Part shown: positions 7,908 to 16,793 of the stretch, piece after piece
Layout of the letters: every line of letters begins with the position of its first letter
How positions within the stretch are numbered: the stretch's first letter is position 1
DNA from: Mycolicibacterium mageritense
GTDB taxonomy: Bacteria; Actinomycetota; Actinomycetes; Mycobacteriales; Mycobacteriaceae
Direction: 5' to 3'
NCBI RefSeq assembly: GCF_010727475.1
Contig: NZ_AP022567.1
Location: 6,448,001 to 6,512,000, forward strand
Length of the DNA: 64,000 bases
Notes under the pieces: generated by a model
What the model saw: only the letters and a program-made list of their open reading frames with translations
The model's database searches: none
Told to the model about the DNA's origin: nothing
Made by a program: the position numbers and the translations under genes

Positions 7908-9008
7908 GTGTCCGATCTCAAATCCGGTCAGGTTCCCGAAAAGATGCAGGCAGTCGTGTGTCACGGCCCCCATGACTACCGCCTCGAGGAGGTCGCGGTT
8001 CCGCAACGCGGCCCCGGTGAGGCACTGATCCGCGTCGAAGCGGTCGGCATCTGCGCCAGTGACCTGAAGTGCTACCACGGCGCGGCCAAGTTCTGGGGCG
8101 ACGAGAACCGCCCGGCCTGGGCCGAGACCATGGTGATCCCCGGCCACGAGTTCGTCGGCCGGGTCGTGGAACTCGACGACGAGGCCGCGACACGATGGGG
8201 CATCGCGGTCGGCGACCGCGTGGTGTCCGAGCAGATCGTGCCGTGCTGGGAATGCCGATTCTGCAAGCGCGGCCAATACCACATGTGCCAGCCGCACGAC
8301 CTCTACGGTTTCAAGCGCCGCACCCCCGGCGCCATGGCCAGCTACATGGTGTACCCGGCAGAAGCCTTGGTGCACAAGGTGTCCGCGGACATCCCGCCCG
8401 CCCATGCGGCGTTCGCCGAGCCGTTGTCGTGCGCGCTGCACGCCGTCGAGCGGGCGCAGATCACGTTTGAGGACACCGTCGTCGTGGCCGGCTGCGGCCC
8501 GATCGGCCTGGGCATGATCGCCGGTGCGAAGTCGAAGAACCCGATGCGGGTCATCGCGCTGGATCTGGCGCCCGAGAAGCTCAAGCTCGCCGAGAAGTGC
8601 GGTGCCGATCTCACCATCAACATCGCCGAACAGAATGCCGAGCAGATCGTCAAGGAACTCACCGACGGTTACGGCGCCGACGTGTACCTGGAGGGCACGG
8701 GGCACACCTCGGCCGTACCGCAAGGACTGAACCTGCTGCGCAAGCTCGGCCGCTACGTCGAGTACGGCGTCTTCGGCAGCGACGTCACGGTCGACTGGAG
8801 CATCATCAGCGACGACAAGGAGCTGGACGTGCTGGGCGCCCACCTCGGCCCGTACTGCTGGCCCGCCGCCATCAAGATGATCGAATCCGGAATCCTGCCG
8901 ATGGACGAGATCTGCACCCACCAGTTGCCGCTCACCGAGTTCCAGAAGGGCCTCGATCTGGTGGCCAGCGGGAAGGAATCGGTCAAGGTCTCCCTGATCC
9001 CCGCATAG
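7908..9008 (+). CDS. eltD: Zinc-dependent medium-chain dehydrogenase, probable erythritol/L-threitol dehydrogenase
   Basis: 366 residues. The start is the GTG at 7908 (SDLKSGQVPEK) because AAAGG at 7895-7899 lies 8 bp upstream; the frame is open further upstream without a better site. Catalytic-zinc residues appear in ICASDLKCYHG and GHEFVGRVVE; the structural zinc ligands are the Cx2Cx2Cx7C set in CWECRFCKRGQYHMC. The Rossmann segment VVAGCGPIGLGM lies near residue 190. In the M. smegmatis locus the equivalent enzyme oxidises erythritol and L-threitol to L-erythrulose. First gene of the rightward operon, with the binding protein 16 bp downstream. Sorbitol or xylitol dehydrogenase activity is the alternative. 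Confidence 0.86.
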   Translation: MSDLKSGQVPEKMQAVVCHGPHDYRLEEVAVPQRGPGEALIRVEAVGICASDLKCYHGAAKFWGDENRPAWAETMVIPGHEFVGRVVELDDEAATRWGIAVGDRVVSEQIVPCWECRFCKRGQYHMCQPHDLYGFKRRTPGAMASYMVYPAEALVHKVSADIPPAHAAFAEPLSCALHAVERAQITFEDTVVVAGCGPIGLGMIAGAKSKNPMRVIALDLAPEKLKLAEKCGADLTINIAEQNAEQIVKELTDGYGADVYLEGTGHTSAVPQGLNLLRKLGRYVEYGVFGSDVTVDWSIISDDKELDVLGAHLGPYCWPAAIKMIESGILPMDEICTHQLPLTEFQKGLDLVASGKESVKVSLIPA

Positions 9009-9024
9009 GCGAAGGTCGCATTCC

Positions 9025-10458
9025 ATGACACGAGAATTTCAGCCCGGCCTCGGCGAACGACGACTGTCGCGGCGAAACATGTTGGCCGCCATGGGCCTTG
9101 CCGGCGCTGCGGCGGTGAGCCTGCCCGTACTGAGTGCGTGCGGCGTCGGCGGACGGATCTCGGCCCCCAACGGTGCCTCGGACGTCAGCGGTGGTTTCGA
9201 CTGGCGCAAGGCAGCCGGATCCACCATCAACATCCTGCAGACCCCGCATCCGTACCAGCAGTCGTATCAGCCGTTGCTCAAAGAGTTCACGGAGCTGACC
9301 GGGATCACGGTCAACGTCGACCTGGTGCCGGAAGCGGACTACTTCACCAAACTCAACACCGAATTGGCAGGCGGCACGGGCAAACACGACGCGTTCATGC
9401 TCGGCGCCTACTTCATCTGGCAGTACGGCCCGCCGGGCTGGATCGAGGATCTCGGTCCCTGGCTGCAGAATTCGTCGGCGACCGGACCCGATTACGACTT
9501 CGAGGACATCTTCGAGGGCCTGCGGACGTCGACCCGGTGGGATTTCACGCTGGGTCATCCGCTGGGTACCGGCGGGCAGTGGGCGATCCCGTGGGGCTTC
9601 GAGAACAACGTCGTCGCCTACAACAAGAAGTACTTCGACGCGCACGGGATCAAGAAGTTGCCGGACAACTTCGACGATTTCATCCAGCTCGCGATCGACC
9701 TGACCGACCGGTCGCAGAACCGCTACGGCATCGCGACCCGAGGCTCCAAGTCGTGGGCGACCATTCACCCGGGGTTCATGACGCAATACGTGCGTGAGGG
9801 CGCCGTGGACTACACGTTCAACGGCACCGAGCTGGTCGCCGAGATGGACAGCGACAAGGCGGTCGCCTACACCAAGAAGTGGATCGAGATGCAGCACAAG
9901 GCCGGTCCCACGTCGTGGACCACCTACGACTATCCGAACGCCACCGGTGATCTGGGCGACGGCAAGGCCATGATGGTCTACGACGCGGACAGCGCGACGT
10001 ACCCGAAGAACAAGCCCGGCGCGAGCGCCGAGGCAGGCAACCTCGGGTGGTATCCGGGCCCGGCCGGCCCGGACGGCAACTACAAGACCAACCTGTGGAC
10101 GTGGAGTTGGGCGATGAACTCCATGTCGAAGAACAAGCTGCCGGCCTGGCTGTTCATCCAGTGGGCCACCGGCAAGGATTCGATGAACCAGGCCGTCGAG
10201 GGCGGCATCTACGCCGACCCGGTCCGAAAGTCGGTGTTCGACACCACGTTCAAACGCATCGCGGCCGACCAATACGGCTACCTCGACGCATTCGAGACCG
10301 TGATCGGGCAGTCCAAGATCCAGTTCACGCCGCAGACCAAGTTCTTCGACACCACCAAGGACTGGGCGGTCGCACTGCAGGACATCTACGGCGGCGACGA
10401 CGCGGCTTCCCGGCTGCGCAGCTTGGCCAAGACCAACACCTCCAAGGTCAACCTCTAG
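9025..10458 (+). CDS. Carbohydrate ABC importer, lipoprotein substrate-binding protein
   Basis: 477 residues. The N-terminus carries a twin-arginine motif (SRRNML, residues 15-20), a hydrophobic stretch and a lipobox LSAC with the lipidated Cys at ~39, so it is probably exported by Tat and anchored outside the membrane. The rest is a cluster B-type solute-binding fold of the family used with MalF/MalG-type permeases. It sits between the polyol dehydrogenase and the permeases, so a tetritol is the likely ligand. A GAAGG Shine-Dalgarno lies just before the ATG. Confidence 0.88.
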   Translation: MTREFQPGLGERRLSRRNMLAAMGLAGAAAVSLPVLSACGVGGRISAPNGASDVSGGFDWRKAAGSTINILQTPHPYQQSYQPLLKEFTELTGITVNVDLVPEADYFTKLNTELAGGTGKHDAFMLGAYFIWQYGPPGWIEDLGPWLQNSSATGPDYDFEDIFEGLRTSTRWDFTLGHPLGTGGQWAIPWGFENNVVAYNKKYFDAHGIKKLPDNFDDFIQLAIDLTDRSQNRYGIATRGSKSWATIHPGFMTQYVREGAVDYTFNGTELVAEMDSDKAVAYTKKWIEMQHKAGPTSWTTYDYPNATGDLGDGKAMMVYDADSATYPKNKPGASAEAGNLGWYPGPAGPDGNYKTNLWTWSWAMNSMSKNKLPAWLFIQWATGKDSMNQAVEGGIYADPVRKSVFDTTFKRIAADQYGYLDAFETVIGQSKIQFTPQTKFFDTTKDWAVALQDIYGGDDAASRLRSLAKTNTSKVNL

Positions 10459-10470
10459 GAGCCGGCCACC

Positions 10471-11427
10471 ATGACAACGCAGACATCCAAGGCCCCCGCG
10501 GGCCCAGGCGAACAGGCCGCCGAGCGCACTGCCCGAGCCCTGCCCGAGGTACCCGCCTGGCGTCGCCGCCTGCGGCCCTACCTGTTGTCGATTCCCGCAC
10601 TGGTCATCGTCATCGGCATCCTGTACCCGTTCGTGGTCGGTGCCTACTACGCCTTCCTCAACTACGCAGCGGTCAATCCCGATCCGCACTTCGTGTGGTT
10701 CGACAACTTCAAATCGGTTCTGGGCGACCAGATCTTCTGGCAGAGCGTCAAGGTCACGGTGATCTTCGCGATCGTCGCGACCGGTATCGAGACGGTGCTC
10801 GGGGTTGGCCTGGCGCTGCTGCTCAACCGGTCGTCGATGATCGGCAAACTGTTCGAGAAGGTGCTGATCCTCCCGCTGATGATCGCGCCGGTCATCGCAG
10901 GCGTGATCTGGAAGCTGATGTTCAACCCGCAGTTCGGCATCCTCAACCACGTTCTCGGACTGGGCAACACGTTCGACTGGCTGTCGTCCACCAACGCGCT
11001 GTGGTCGGTGATCCTCGTCGACCTGTGGATCTTCACGCCGTTCGTCGCGATCCTGGTGCTGGCCGGCATCCGGTCGCTGCCCAAGGAGCCGTTCGAGGCA
11101 TCAGAGGTGGACGGTGCCAACTGGTTCTACATGTTCCGCAAGCTCATGCTGCCGATGCTGTGGCCCTACATCCTGGTCGCGGTCATCTTCCGGTTCATGG
11201 ACAACCTCAAGGTGTTCGACCACATCTACGTGCTGACCGCGGGTGGCCCCGGCGTCGCGACCCGCACGCTGCAGATCGGCGCCTTCGAGGACTCCATCAT
11301 CAACCTCGACTACTCCCGTGGCAGCACATACATGCTGCTGCTCTGGATCATCGTGTTCATCACCGCGCGCTACCTGGTGAGCGTGCTGGGCAAGGCGCAG
11401 CGCCGAGCTGCCGGAGCGGAGTCCTGA
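10471..11427 (+). CDS. Carbohydrate ABC importer permease (MalF/UgpA type)
   Basis: 318 residues with about six hydrophobic segments; the first begins near residue 37 (YLLSIPALVIVIGILY). The cytoplasmic EAA coupling loop, read as EASEVDGANWFYMFRKLMLP (~residues 209-228), engages the ATPase. It lies 12 bp after the binding protein and 3 bp before the partner permease. Together they form the membrane pore of the tetritol/polyol importer. Confidence 0.88.
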   Translation: MTTQTSKAPAGPGEQAAERTARALPEVPAWRRRLRPYLLSIPALVIVIGILYPFVVGAYYAFLNYAAVNPDPHFVWFDNFKSVLGDQIFWQSVKVTVIFAIVATGIETVLGVGLALLLNRSSMIGKLFEKVLILPLMIAPVIAGVIWKLMFNPQFGILNHVLGLGNTFDWLSSTNALWSVILVDLWIFTPFVAILVLAGIRSLPKEPFEASEVDGANWFYMFRKLMLPMLWPYILVAVIFRFMDNLKVFDHIYVLTAGGPGVATRTLQIGAFEDSIINLDYSRGSTYMLLLWIIVFITARYLVSVLGKAQRRAAGAES

Positions 11428-11430
11428 CCC

Positions 11431-12309
11431 ATGGCCCTCTTCAACAGAACCGAACTCCTGCCGGGCCAGAAGCGGCTGTCGATCGGATCGGTCACCGCAG
11501 ACATCGGTCTGGTGTTCTGGTTCGTCTTCTCGCTGTTCCCCATCTTCTGGATGGTCATGCTCGCGCTGAAGAACGCCGAACAGCAGACCACCACGTACTT
11601 CTCGTTCAGCCCGACGTGGTCGAACTTCGCCACGGTGCTCTCCGACAAGGGCACGCAGATGACCAGCGTCGACTTCAAGGCGTCACTGCTGACGAGTCTG
11701 CTCAACTGCGGTGGCGCGGTGATCGTGTCGCTGGTGATCGGCATCCCGGCCGCCTACGCGGCCGGCCGCTGGAAGTTCCGCGGCAGTGAAGACCTCATGT
11801 TCAACATGCTGTCGTTCCGGTTCGCGCCCGAGCTGATGGTGATCGTGCCGTTGTTCGTGATCTACAACCAGATCGGCCTGTTCGACACCAAGGTCGGCAT
11901 GATCTGGGTGCTGCAGCTGGTCACCATGCCGCTCGTGGTGTGGATCCTGCGGTCGTACTTCCAGGATCTGCCGGAGGATCTCGAGCACGCCGCACTGCTC
12001 GACGGCTACACGCGGCGGCGCGCGTTCCTGATGGTCGCGTTGCCGATCGTGCGGCCCGGCATCGCCGCCGCGGCGCTGCTCGCGTTCATCTTCGCGTGGA
12101 ACAACTACGTGTTCCCGCTCATCCTCGCCGACACCAATGCCGGCACGGTGACGGTCGCGATCACCAAATTCCTCGGCGGCGGTGGGCAGGCGTACTACAA
12201 CCTGACCGCCGCGGCCGCCATCATCGCCGCGCTCCCACCGTTGATCCTGGCTCTGACCATTCAGCGGTACCTGGTGCGCGGCCTGTCGTTCGGGGCGGTG
12301 AAAGCCTGA
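11431..12309 (+). CDS. Carbohydrate ABC importer permease (MalG/UgpE type)
   Basis: 292 residues, about six membrane segments. The EAA-like loop reads EHAALLDGYTRRRAFLMVAL (~residues 184-203). It is the second half of the heterodimeric pore with the permease 3 bp upstream, and its stop overlaps the ATPase start (TGATG). The MalG-type C-terminus IQRYLVRGLSFGAVKA matches importers whose binding proteins take sugars or polyols. Confidence 0.88.
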   Translation: MALFNRTELLPGQKRLSIGSVTADIGLVFWFVFSLFPIFWMVMLALKNAEQQTTTYFSFSPTWSNFATVLSDKGTQMTSVDFKASLLTSLLNCGGAVIVSLVIGIPAAYAAGRWKFRGSEDLMFNMLSFRFAPELMVIVPLFVIYNQIGLFDTKVGMIWVLQLVTMPLVVWILRSYFQDLPEDLEHAALLDGYTRRRAFLMVALPIVRPGIAAAALLAFIFAWNNYVFPLILADTNAGTVTVAITKFLGGGGQAYYNLTAAAAIIAALPPLILALTIQRYLVRGLSFGAVKA

Positions 12310-13418
12310 TGGCAACAATCTCGATTGCCGATGTGCACAAGACATTCGGCAAGACCAGGGCCGTCAACGGTCTTTCGGTGGACATCACCGACGGCGAGTT
12401 CTTCGTGATCCTCGGCCCCAGCGGCGCCGGCAAGACCACCACACTGAAATCCGTTGCCGGGCTGATCGACATCGACTCGGGATCGGTCCACATCGGCGGC
12501 GTCGACGTCACCCGGGTGGAGCCATACCACCGCAATGTGGCGATGGCCTTCGAGAGCTACGCGCTGTACCCGCAGAAAACCGTTGCGGAGAACCTGGCGT
12601 CCCCCCTGAAATCGGGACGCACCGGCAAGTACTCCGAGCAGGAACGCGCGCAGCGCATCGACCAGGTGACCTCGACACTGGGAATCAACCACCTGCAGAA
12701 GCGGTTTCCGCGGGAACTGTCCAACGGGCAGCGGCAGCGCGTGGCCTTGGGCCGCGTGCTGGTGCGGCCTGCCGACGTGTACCTGCTCGACGAGCCGCTC
12801 AGCCACCTCGACGCCAAGCTGCGCGCCGCGATGCGTGCCGAGCTCAAGCAGCTCGGCGCGATGAGCAACACCACGACCATCTACGTGACCCACGACTATC
12901 AGGAGGCGTTGGCGCTCGGGGACCGTATCGCGGTGATGCGTGCGGGCACGCTGGTCCAGATCGGCACGCCCGAGGAGATCTGGCGCAGGCCCGCCGACAC
13001 GTTCGTCGCCAAGGCGCTCGGTCAGCCGGAGATCAACCTGATCGACGGTGTGGTCGACGACAACCGGATCCAGCTGGGTGACGGCTCCTTCGGTGTCTCG
13101 ATACCCGCGGGGCTCGACTGCGCACGTGGCGACCGCGTGCGAGTAGGGCTGCGGCCGTGTGACATCCACGTCACCGCGGGCCAGGGCGACCTGCGCGGCC
13201 GGGTGCTGCTGGCCGAACGGCTGGGCCGCAACGTCGAGCTGACCGTGGACATCGGCGGCACGCATCTGATCGTGCTCGCGTCGGGGCGGGAAGGCGTCGA
13301 CGAAGGCGCCGAGGTCACCATGACGGTCGCCGATTCCGACATCCACGTGTTCGCGGCCGGTGAGGGCGACACCGCGCGACTCGGCCAACAGGATTCCGCA
13401 TTGGAGGCGGCACAGTGA
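12309..13418 (+). CDS. ABC importer ATPase 1 (MalK/UgpC type)
   Basis: 369 residues from the ATG at 12309. Walker A GPSGAGKTT (~39-47), a Q-loop region in which FESYALYPQKTVAEN replaces the usual FQ, an ABC signature of the unusual form LSNGQRQRVAL, Walker B VYLLDEPLSHLD and switch His in YVTHDYQEAL. A C-terminal TOBE/OB domain follows from ~residue 240. It overlaps its partner ATPase by 4 bp. The importer therefore has two different ATPase genes that could form a heterodimer. Confidence 0.88.
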   Translation: MATISIADVHKTFGKTRAVNGLSVDITDGEFFVILGPSGAGKTTTLKSVAGLIDIDSGSVHIGGVDVTRVEPYHRNVAMAFESYALYPQKTVAENLASPLKSGRTGKYSEQERAQRIDQVTSTLGINHLQKRFPRELSNGQRQRVALGRVLVRPADVYLLDEPLSHLDAKLRAAMRAELKQLGAMSNTTTIYVTHDYQEALALGDRIAVMRAGTLVQIGTPEEIWRRPADTFVAKALGQPEINLIDGVVDDNRIQLGDGSFGVSIPAGLDCARGDRVRVGLRPCDIHVTAGQGDLRGRVLLAERLGRNVELTVDIGGTHLIVLASGREGVDEGAEVTMTVADSDIHVFAAGEGDTARLGQQDSALEAAQ

Positions 13419-14545
13419 CATCCACGGCAACCGCGGCGCCACCCGCGACGGCGCAGAGCCTGACCCTCACCAGCCTGGTCAAGACGTACTCGGCCCGCGG
13501 CCGGGAGAGCTTTCAGGCCGTCAAGGGCATCGACATGGCGATCGAGCCGGGTGAGCTGGTTGCGCTGCTCGGGCCGTCGGGCTGTGGCAAGACCACCACG
13601 CTGCGGATGATCGCCGGCCTGGAAACCGTGACGAGCGGGTCGATCCGCATCGGCGACCGCGAAGTGTCGCAGCTGCCCGCGGCCAAGCGGGGCATCGGAG
13701 TCGGGTTCGAGAGCTATGCGCTCTACCCGCCGATGTCGGTTCGGGAGAACCTGCTCTACGGCTTGAAGGCCCGCAAGGTCAAGGGCGCCGAACAGTTGGT
13801 CGCGGCCATCAGCCGCCGCCTCGAGATGGACGACATGCTCGACCTGCGTCCTGCCGGGTTGTCCAGTGGCCAGAAGCAGCGGGTCGCGCTCGCGCGGGCT
13901 TTGGTGCGCAACCCTCCGGTGCTGTTGCTCGACGAGCCGTTGAGCCACCTCGACGCGTCGGCCCGGCAGCGGGTGCGACGCGAATTGAAGGTGCTGCAAC
14001 GGGAATTCGGCTACACCACCATCGTCGTCACGCACGACCAGGTCGAGGCGCTGTCGCTCGCCGACCGGCTCGCGGTGATGGACGCCGGGGTGGTGCAGCA
14101 GTTCGGCACACCCGACGAGGTGTTCGACGATCCGGCCAACCTGTTCGTGGCGCAGTTCGTCGGCGAACCGCAGATCAACGTGCTGCCCGGGGTCGCGCGC
14201 GTTGCCGACGGCCGTACCACGGTCGAAATCGGCTCCGGCTCAGGAGCCCTCGACACCGCGGTGACGGGAGTCGCCGACGGCACGCGCGTCACGGTCGGGA
14301 TCCGGCCGCAGGACTGCGCGCTGCGAACCGACACCGCCGCCGCGGGCATTCGCACCACGGTGGCCTACTTCGAACACCTTTTGGAGTTCGGGCTGGCCAC
14401 CAGCACGGTGTCCGGTGTCGAGGAAGGCATCGTCGTACAGACGCCTGCCGCCGAAAACTACGAACCAGAACAGAAGGTCGTCGTCACGGCACCGGCCGAA
14501 CGCGTCTATCTGTTCGACAGCGATTCAGGGGAACGGCTGCGATGA
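13415..14545 (+). CDS. ABC importer ATPase 2 (MalK/UgpC type)
   Basis: 376 residues, GTG start in a GTGA overlap. Walker A GPSGCGKTT (~53-61), signature LSSGQKQRVALARAL, Walker B VLLLDEPLSHLD and switch His in VVTHDQVEAL, with a TOBE domain at the C-terminus. Like the upstream ATPase it has FESYALYP where most MalK proteins have FQ..ALYP, a Gln-to-Glu change in the Q-loop shared by both subunits. The stop overlaps the kinase start (ATGA). Confidence 0.88.
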   Translation: MTSTATAAPPATAQSLTLTSLVKTYSARGRESFQAVKGIDMAIEPGELVALLGPSGCGKTTTLRMIAGLETVTSGSIRIGDREVSQLPAAKRGIGVGFESYALYPPMSVRENLLYGLKARKVKGAEQLVAAISRRLEMDDMLDLRPAGLSSGQKQRVALARALVRNPPVLLLDEPLSHLDASARQRVRRELKVLQREFGYTTIVVTHDQVEALSLADRLAVMDAGVVQQFGTPDEVFDDPANLFVAQFVGEPQINVLPGVARVADGRTTVEIGSGSGALDTAVTGVADGTRVTVGIRPQDCALRTDTAAAGIRTTVAYFEHLLEFGLATSTVSGVEEGIVVQTPAAENYEPEQKVVVTAPAERVYLFDSDSGERLR

Positions 14546-16287
14546 CCAAGCTCTTCAACGATCCGGCACGCTTCACCGAGGACATGCTCGTCGGATTCCT
14601 CGACGCGAACTCCCGGTACGTCAGCGGTGTACCAGGCGGCGTGGTGCGCGCGCACCGCACGCGGCCGGGCAAGGTCGCCGTGGTGATCGGCGGGGGATCG
14701 GGTCACTATCCCGCGTTCTGCGGGACGGTCGGCCCCGGATTCGCCGACGGCGCCGTCGTGGGCAACATCTTCACCTCGCCGTCGGCCGAAGAAGCCGCTT
14801 CGGTGGCACGCGCAGCCCACGGGGATGCCGGAGTGCTGCTCACCACCGGCAACTATGCGGGCGACGTGATGAACTTCGGTCTGGCGGTCACCCAACTGCG
14901 CAGCGAGGGCATCGATGCGCACTATTTCGCGGTGACCGATGACATTGCCAGCGCGCCGCGCGGCGAAGAAGCCAAACGACGCGGTATCGCAGGCGATTTC
15001 ACCGTCTTCAAGTGCGCGAGTGCGGCCGCGGAGGACGGGCTGGACCTGGCGGGCGTCATCCGGGTCGCCGAGGCCGCCAATGCCGCCACCCGCACGCTGG
15101 GCGTGGCGTTCGACGGCTGCACACTGCCCGGTGCCGACCATCCACTGTTCACCGTGCCACAGGGTCACATGGGCCTGGGCCTGGGCATCCACGGGGAGCC
15201 TGGCGTCGCCGACGAGGCCATGCCGACCGCGGCGGGGCTGGCCGCGACACTCGTCGACGGTGTGCTTGCCGACCGGCCCGATGCCGCGGACAAGCGGATT
15301 GCGGTGATCCTCAACGGACTTGGCCGCACCAAGTACGAGGAACTGTTCGTGGTGTGGGGGGAGGCGTCGCGCCTGCTGCGCGAACGGGGCTACACCGTGG
15401 TCGAACCCGAGGTCGGTGAGCTCGTCACGAGCCTCGACATGGCGGGCTGCTCGTTGACCGTGATGTGGCTCGATGACGAACTGGAAAAGTACTGGACGGC
15501 CCCGGCCGACACCCCCGCATACAAGAAGGGCGCCGCGCAGCAACCGCAGTCCGGCGAACTCCGTTCTGCCGACGACAGTGAAAACCGCGCTACCGCAACA
15601 CATGTGGCGGATCTGTCCGACGACGCGGGCCGCGCGGGCGGCCGGCTGGCTGCGCGAGCCCTCGGCGCGATGGCAGACGTGCTTGCCGATGCCGAAGACG
15701 AGCTCGGCCGCATCGACGCGGTCGCAGGCGACGGCGACCACGGGCGCGGCATGGTGAAGGGATCGTCGGCGGCGCGCGAAGCCGCGACCGCCGCGGTCGC
15801 CGAAGGGGCCGGTCAGGGCTCGGTGCTGACCGCGGCCGGAAAAGCCTGGGCCGCCAAGGCCGGCGGCACGTCGGGAGTGCTGTGGGGCGCGCTGCTCACC
15901 GCGCTCGGCACCCGGCTCGGCGACACCGGTACCCCGGACGGCAAGACGGTGGCGGCCGGCGTGCGCGACGGCTATGACGCGCTCATCCAGCTGGGCGGCG
16001 CGGCGCCGGGGGACAAGACCATGCTCGACGCGTTGCTGCCGTTCGTCGAGGAGCTGCAACGCCGAGTCTCCGACGGCCAGAGCTGGCAGGAGGCATGGGC
16101 GGCGGCAGCCCAGACCGCGACGGAGGCTGCGCGCGCGACCGCGGACCTGCGGCCGAAGGTCGGCCGGGCCCGGCCGCTCGCCGAACGCAGCATCGGCACG
16201 CCGGATGCCGGTGCCACCTCACTGGCGTTGTGCGCCCGCACCGTCGCCGACTGCATCACTGCCACCCGATCAGGAGAAAACCAATGA
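14542..16287 (+). CDS. derK: DhaK-DhaL fused ketose kinase, probable D-erythrulose kinase
   Basis: 581 residues, the single-chain ATP-dependent dihydroxyacetone kinase architecture. The DhaK domain (~1-330) has GGGSGHYPAF and the substrate-binding His in LGLGIHGEPG (~218), which forms a hemiaminal with the ketone. The DhaL ATP domain (~370-581) has the Mg-binding GDGDHG and GGTSGVLWG. In the M. smegmatis tetritol pathway this enzyme makes D-erythrulose 4-phosphate. It overlaps both neighbours by 4 bp. Dihydroxyacetone kinase activity is likely as a side activity. Confidence 0.86.
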   Translation: MTKLFNDPARFTEDMLVGFLDANSRYVSGVPGGVVRAHRTRPGKVAVVIGGGSGHYPAFCGTVGPGFADGAVVGNIFTSPSAEEAASVARAAHGDAGVLLTTGNYAGDVMNFGLAVTQLRSEGIDAHYFAVTDDIASAPRGEEAKRRGIAGDFTVFKCASAAAEDGLDLAGVIRVAEAANAATRTLGVAFDGCTLPGADHPLFTVPQGHMGLGLGIHGEPGVADEAMPTAAGLAATLVDGVLADRPDAADKRIAVILNGLGRTKYEELFVVWGEASRLLRERGYTVVEPEVGELVTSLDMAGCSLTVMWLDDELEKYWTAPADTPAYKKGAAQQPQSGELRSADDSENRATATHVADLSDDAGRAGGRLAARALGAMADVLADAEDELGRIDAVAGDGDHGRGMVKGSSAAREAATAAVAEGAGQGSVLTAAGKAWAAKAGGTSGVLWGALLTALGTRLGDTGTPDGKTVAAGVRDGYDALIQLGGAAPGDKTMLDALLPFVEELQRRVSDGQSWQEAWAAAAQTATEAARATADLRPKVGRARPLAERSIGTPDAGATSLALCARTVADCITATRSGENQ

Positions 16288-16745
16288 CGCTGCGCGTTGT
16301 CGTCGGCTCGGACGATGCCGGATATGAATACAAGGAAGCCCTCAAGGGTGATCTCGCCGCCGATCAGCGGGTCGCCGAGGTCATCGACGTCGGGGTCGGC
16401 GCCGACGAGGACACCGCCTACCCGCACGTCGCGGTGGCCGCGGCCCGGCTGGTTGCCGAGGGCAAGGCCGACCGCGCGTTGCTGGTCTGCGGCACGGGCC
16501 TGGGGGTGGCGATCAGCGCCAACAAGGTGCCCGGCATCCGGGCCGTCACCGCGCACGACAGCTTCTCGGTGGAACGTTCGGTGCTGTCCAACAACGCCCA
16601 GGTGCTGTGCTTCGGGCAGCGCGTCGTAGGCCTGGAACTGGCGCGCCGGCTGGCCCGCGAGTGGCTCGGCTACGAGTTCGATCCGTCCAGCAAGTCGGCC
16701 GACAAGGTCGAGGCCATCTGCGGTTACGAGCCGGCGGACCGCTAG
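16284..16745 (+). CDS. derI: RpiB-type phosphosugar isomerase, probable D-erythrulose 4-phosphate isomerase
   Basis: 153 residues, normal RpiB length. GSDDAGYEYKEAL at the N-terminus, the catalytic Cys in LLVCGTGLGVAISANKVPG (~residue 70) and SNNAQVLCFGQ are RpiB signatures. The start ATG at 16284 overlaps the kinase stop (ATGA) and is preceded by AGGAG at 16271-16275. In this operon it should convert D-erythrulose 4-phosphate to D-erythrose 4-phosphate, which enters the pentose phosphate pathway. General ribose 5-phosphate isomerase activity is the alternative. A strong hairpin follows the stop. Confidence 0.86.
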   Translation: MTLRVVVGSDDAGYEYKEALKGDLAADQRVAEVIDVGVGADEDTAYPHVAVAAARLVAEGKADRALLVCGTGLGVAISANKVPGIRAVTAHDSFSVERSVLSNNAQVLCFGQRVVGLELARRLAREWLGYEFDPSSKSADKVEAICGYEPADR

Positions 16746-16772
16746 CGCGGCCGGGATGTTTGCCCGGCCGCG
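16746..16772 (+). terminator. Hairpin terminator after the tetritol operon
   Basis: A 10-bp perfect GC stem (CGCGGCCGGG pairing with CCCGGCCGCG) encloses a 7-nt loop right after the isomerase stop. There is no T-run, as is common for mycobacterial hairpin terminators. Confidence 0.6.
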
Positions 16773-16793
16773 GCACGGGTAACCCGTCATCTC

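Noticed and set aside
8983..10950. A 655-codon open frame antisense to the polyol binding protein and first permease
   Set aside because: It mirrors well-supported genes on the other strand; the composition is the Arg/Asp/Val-rich type expected from high-GC antisense frames and no domain is seen.
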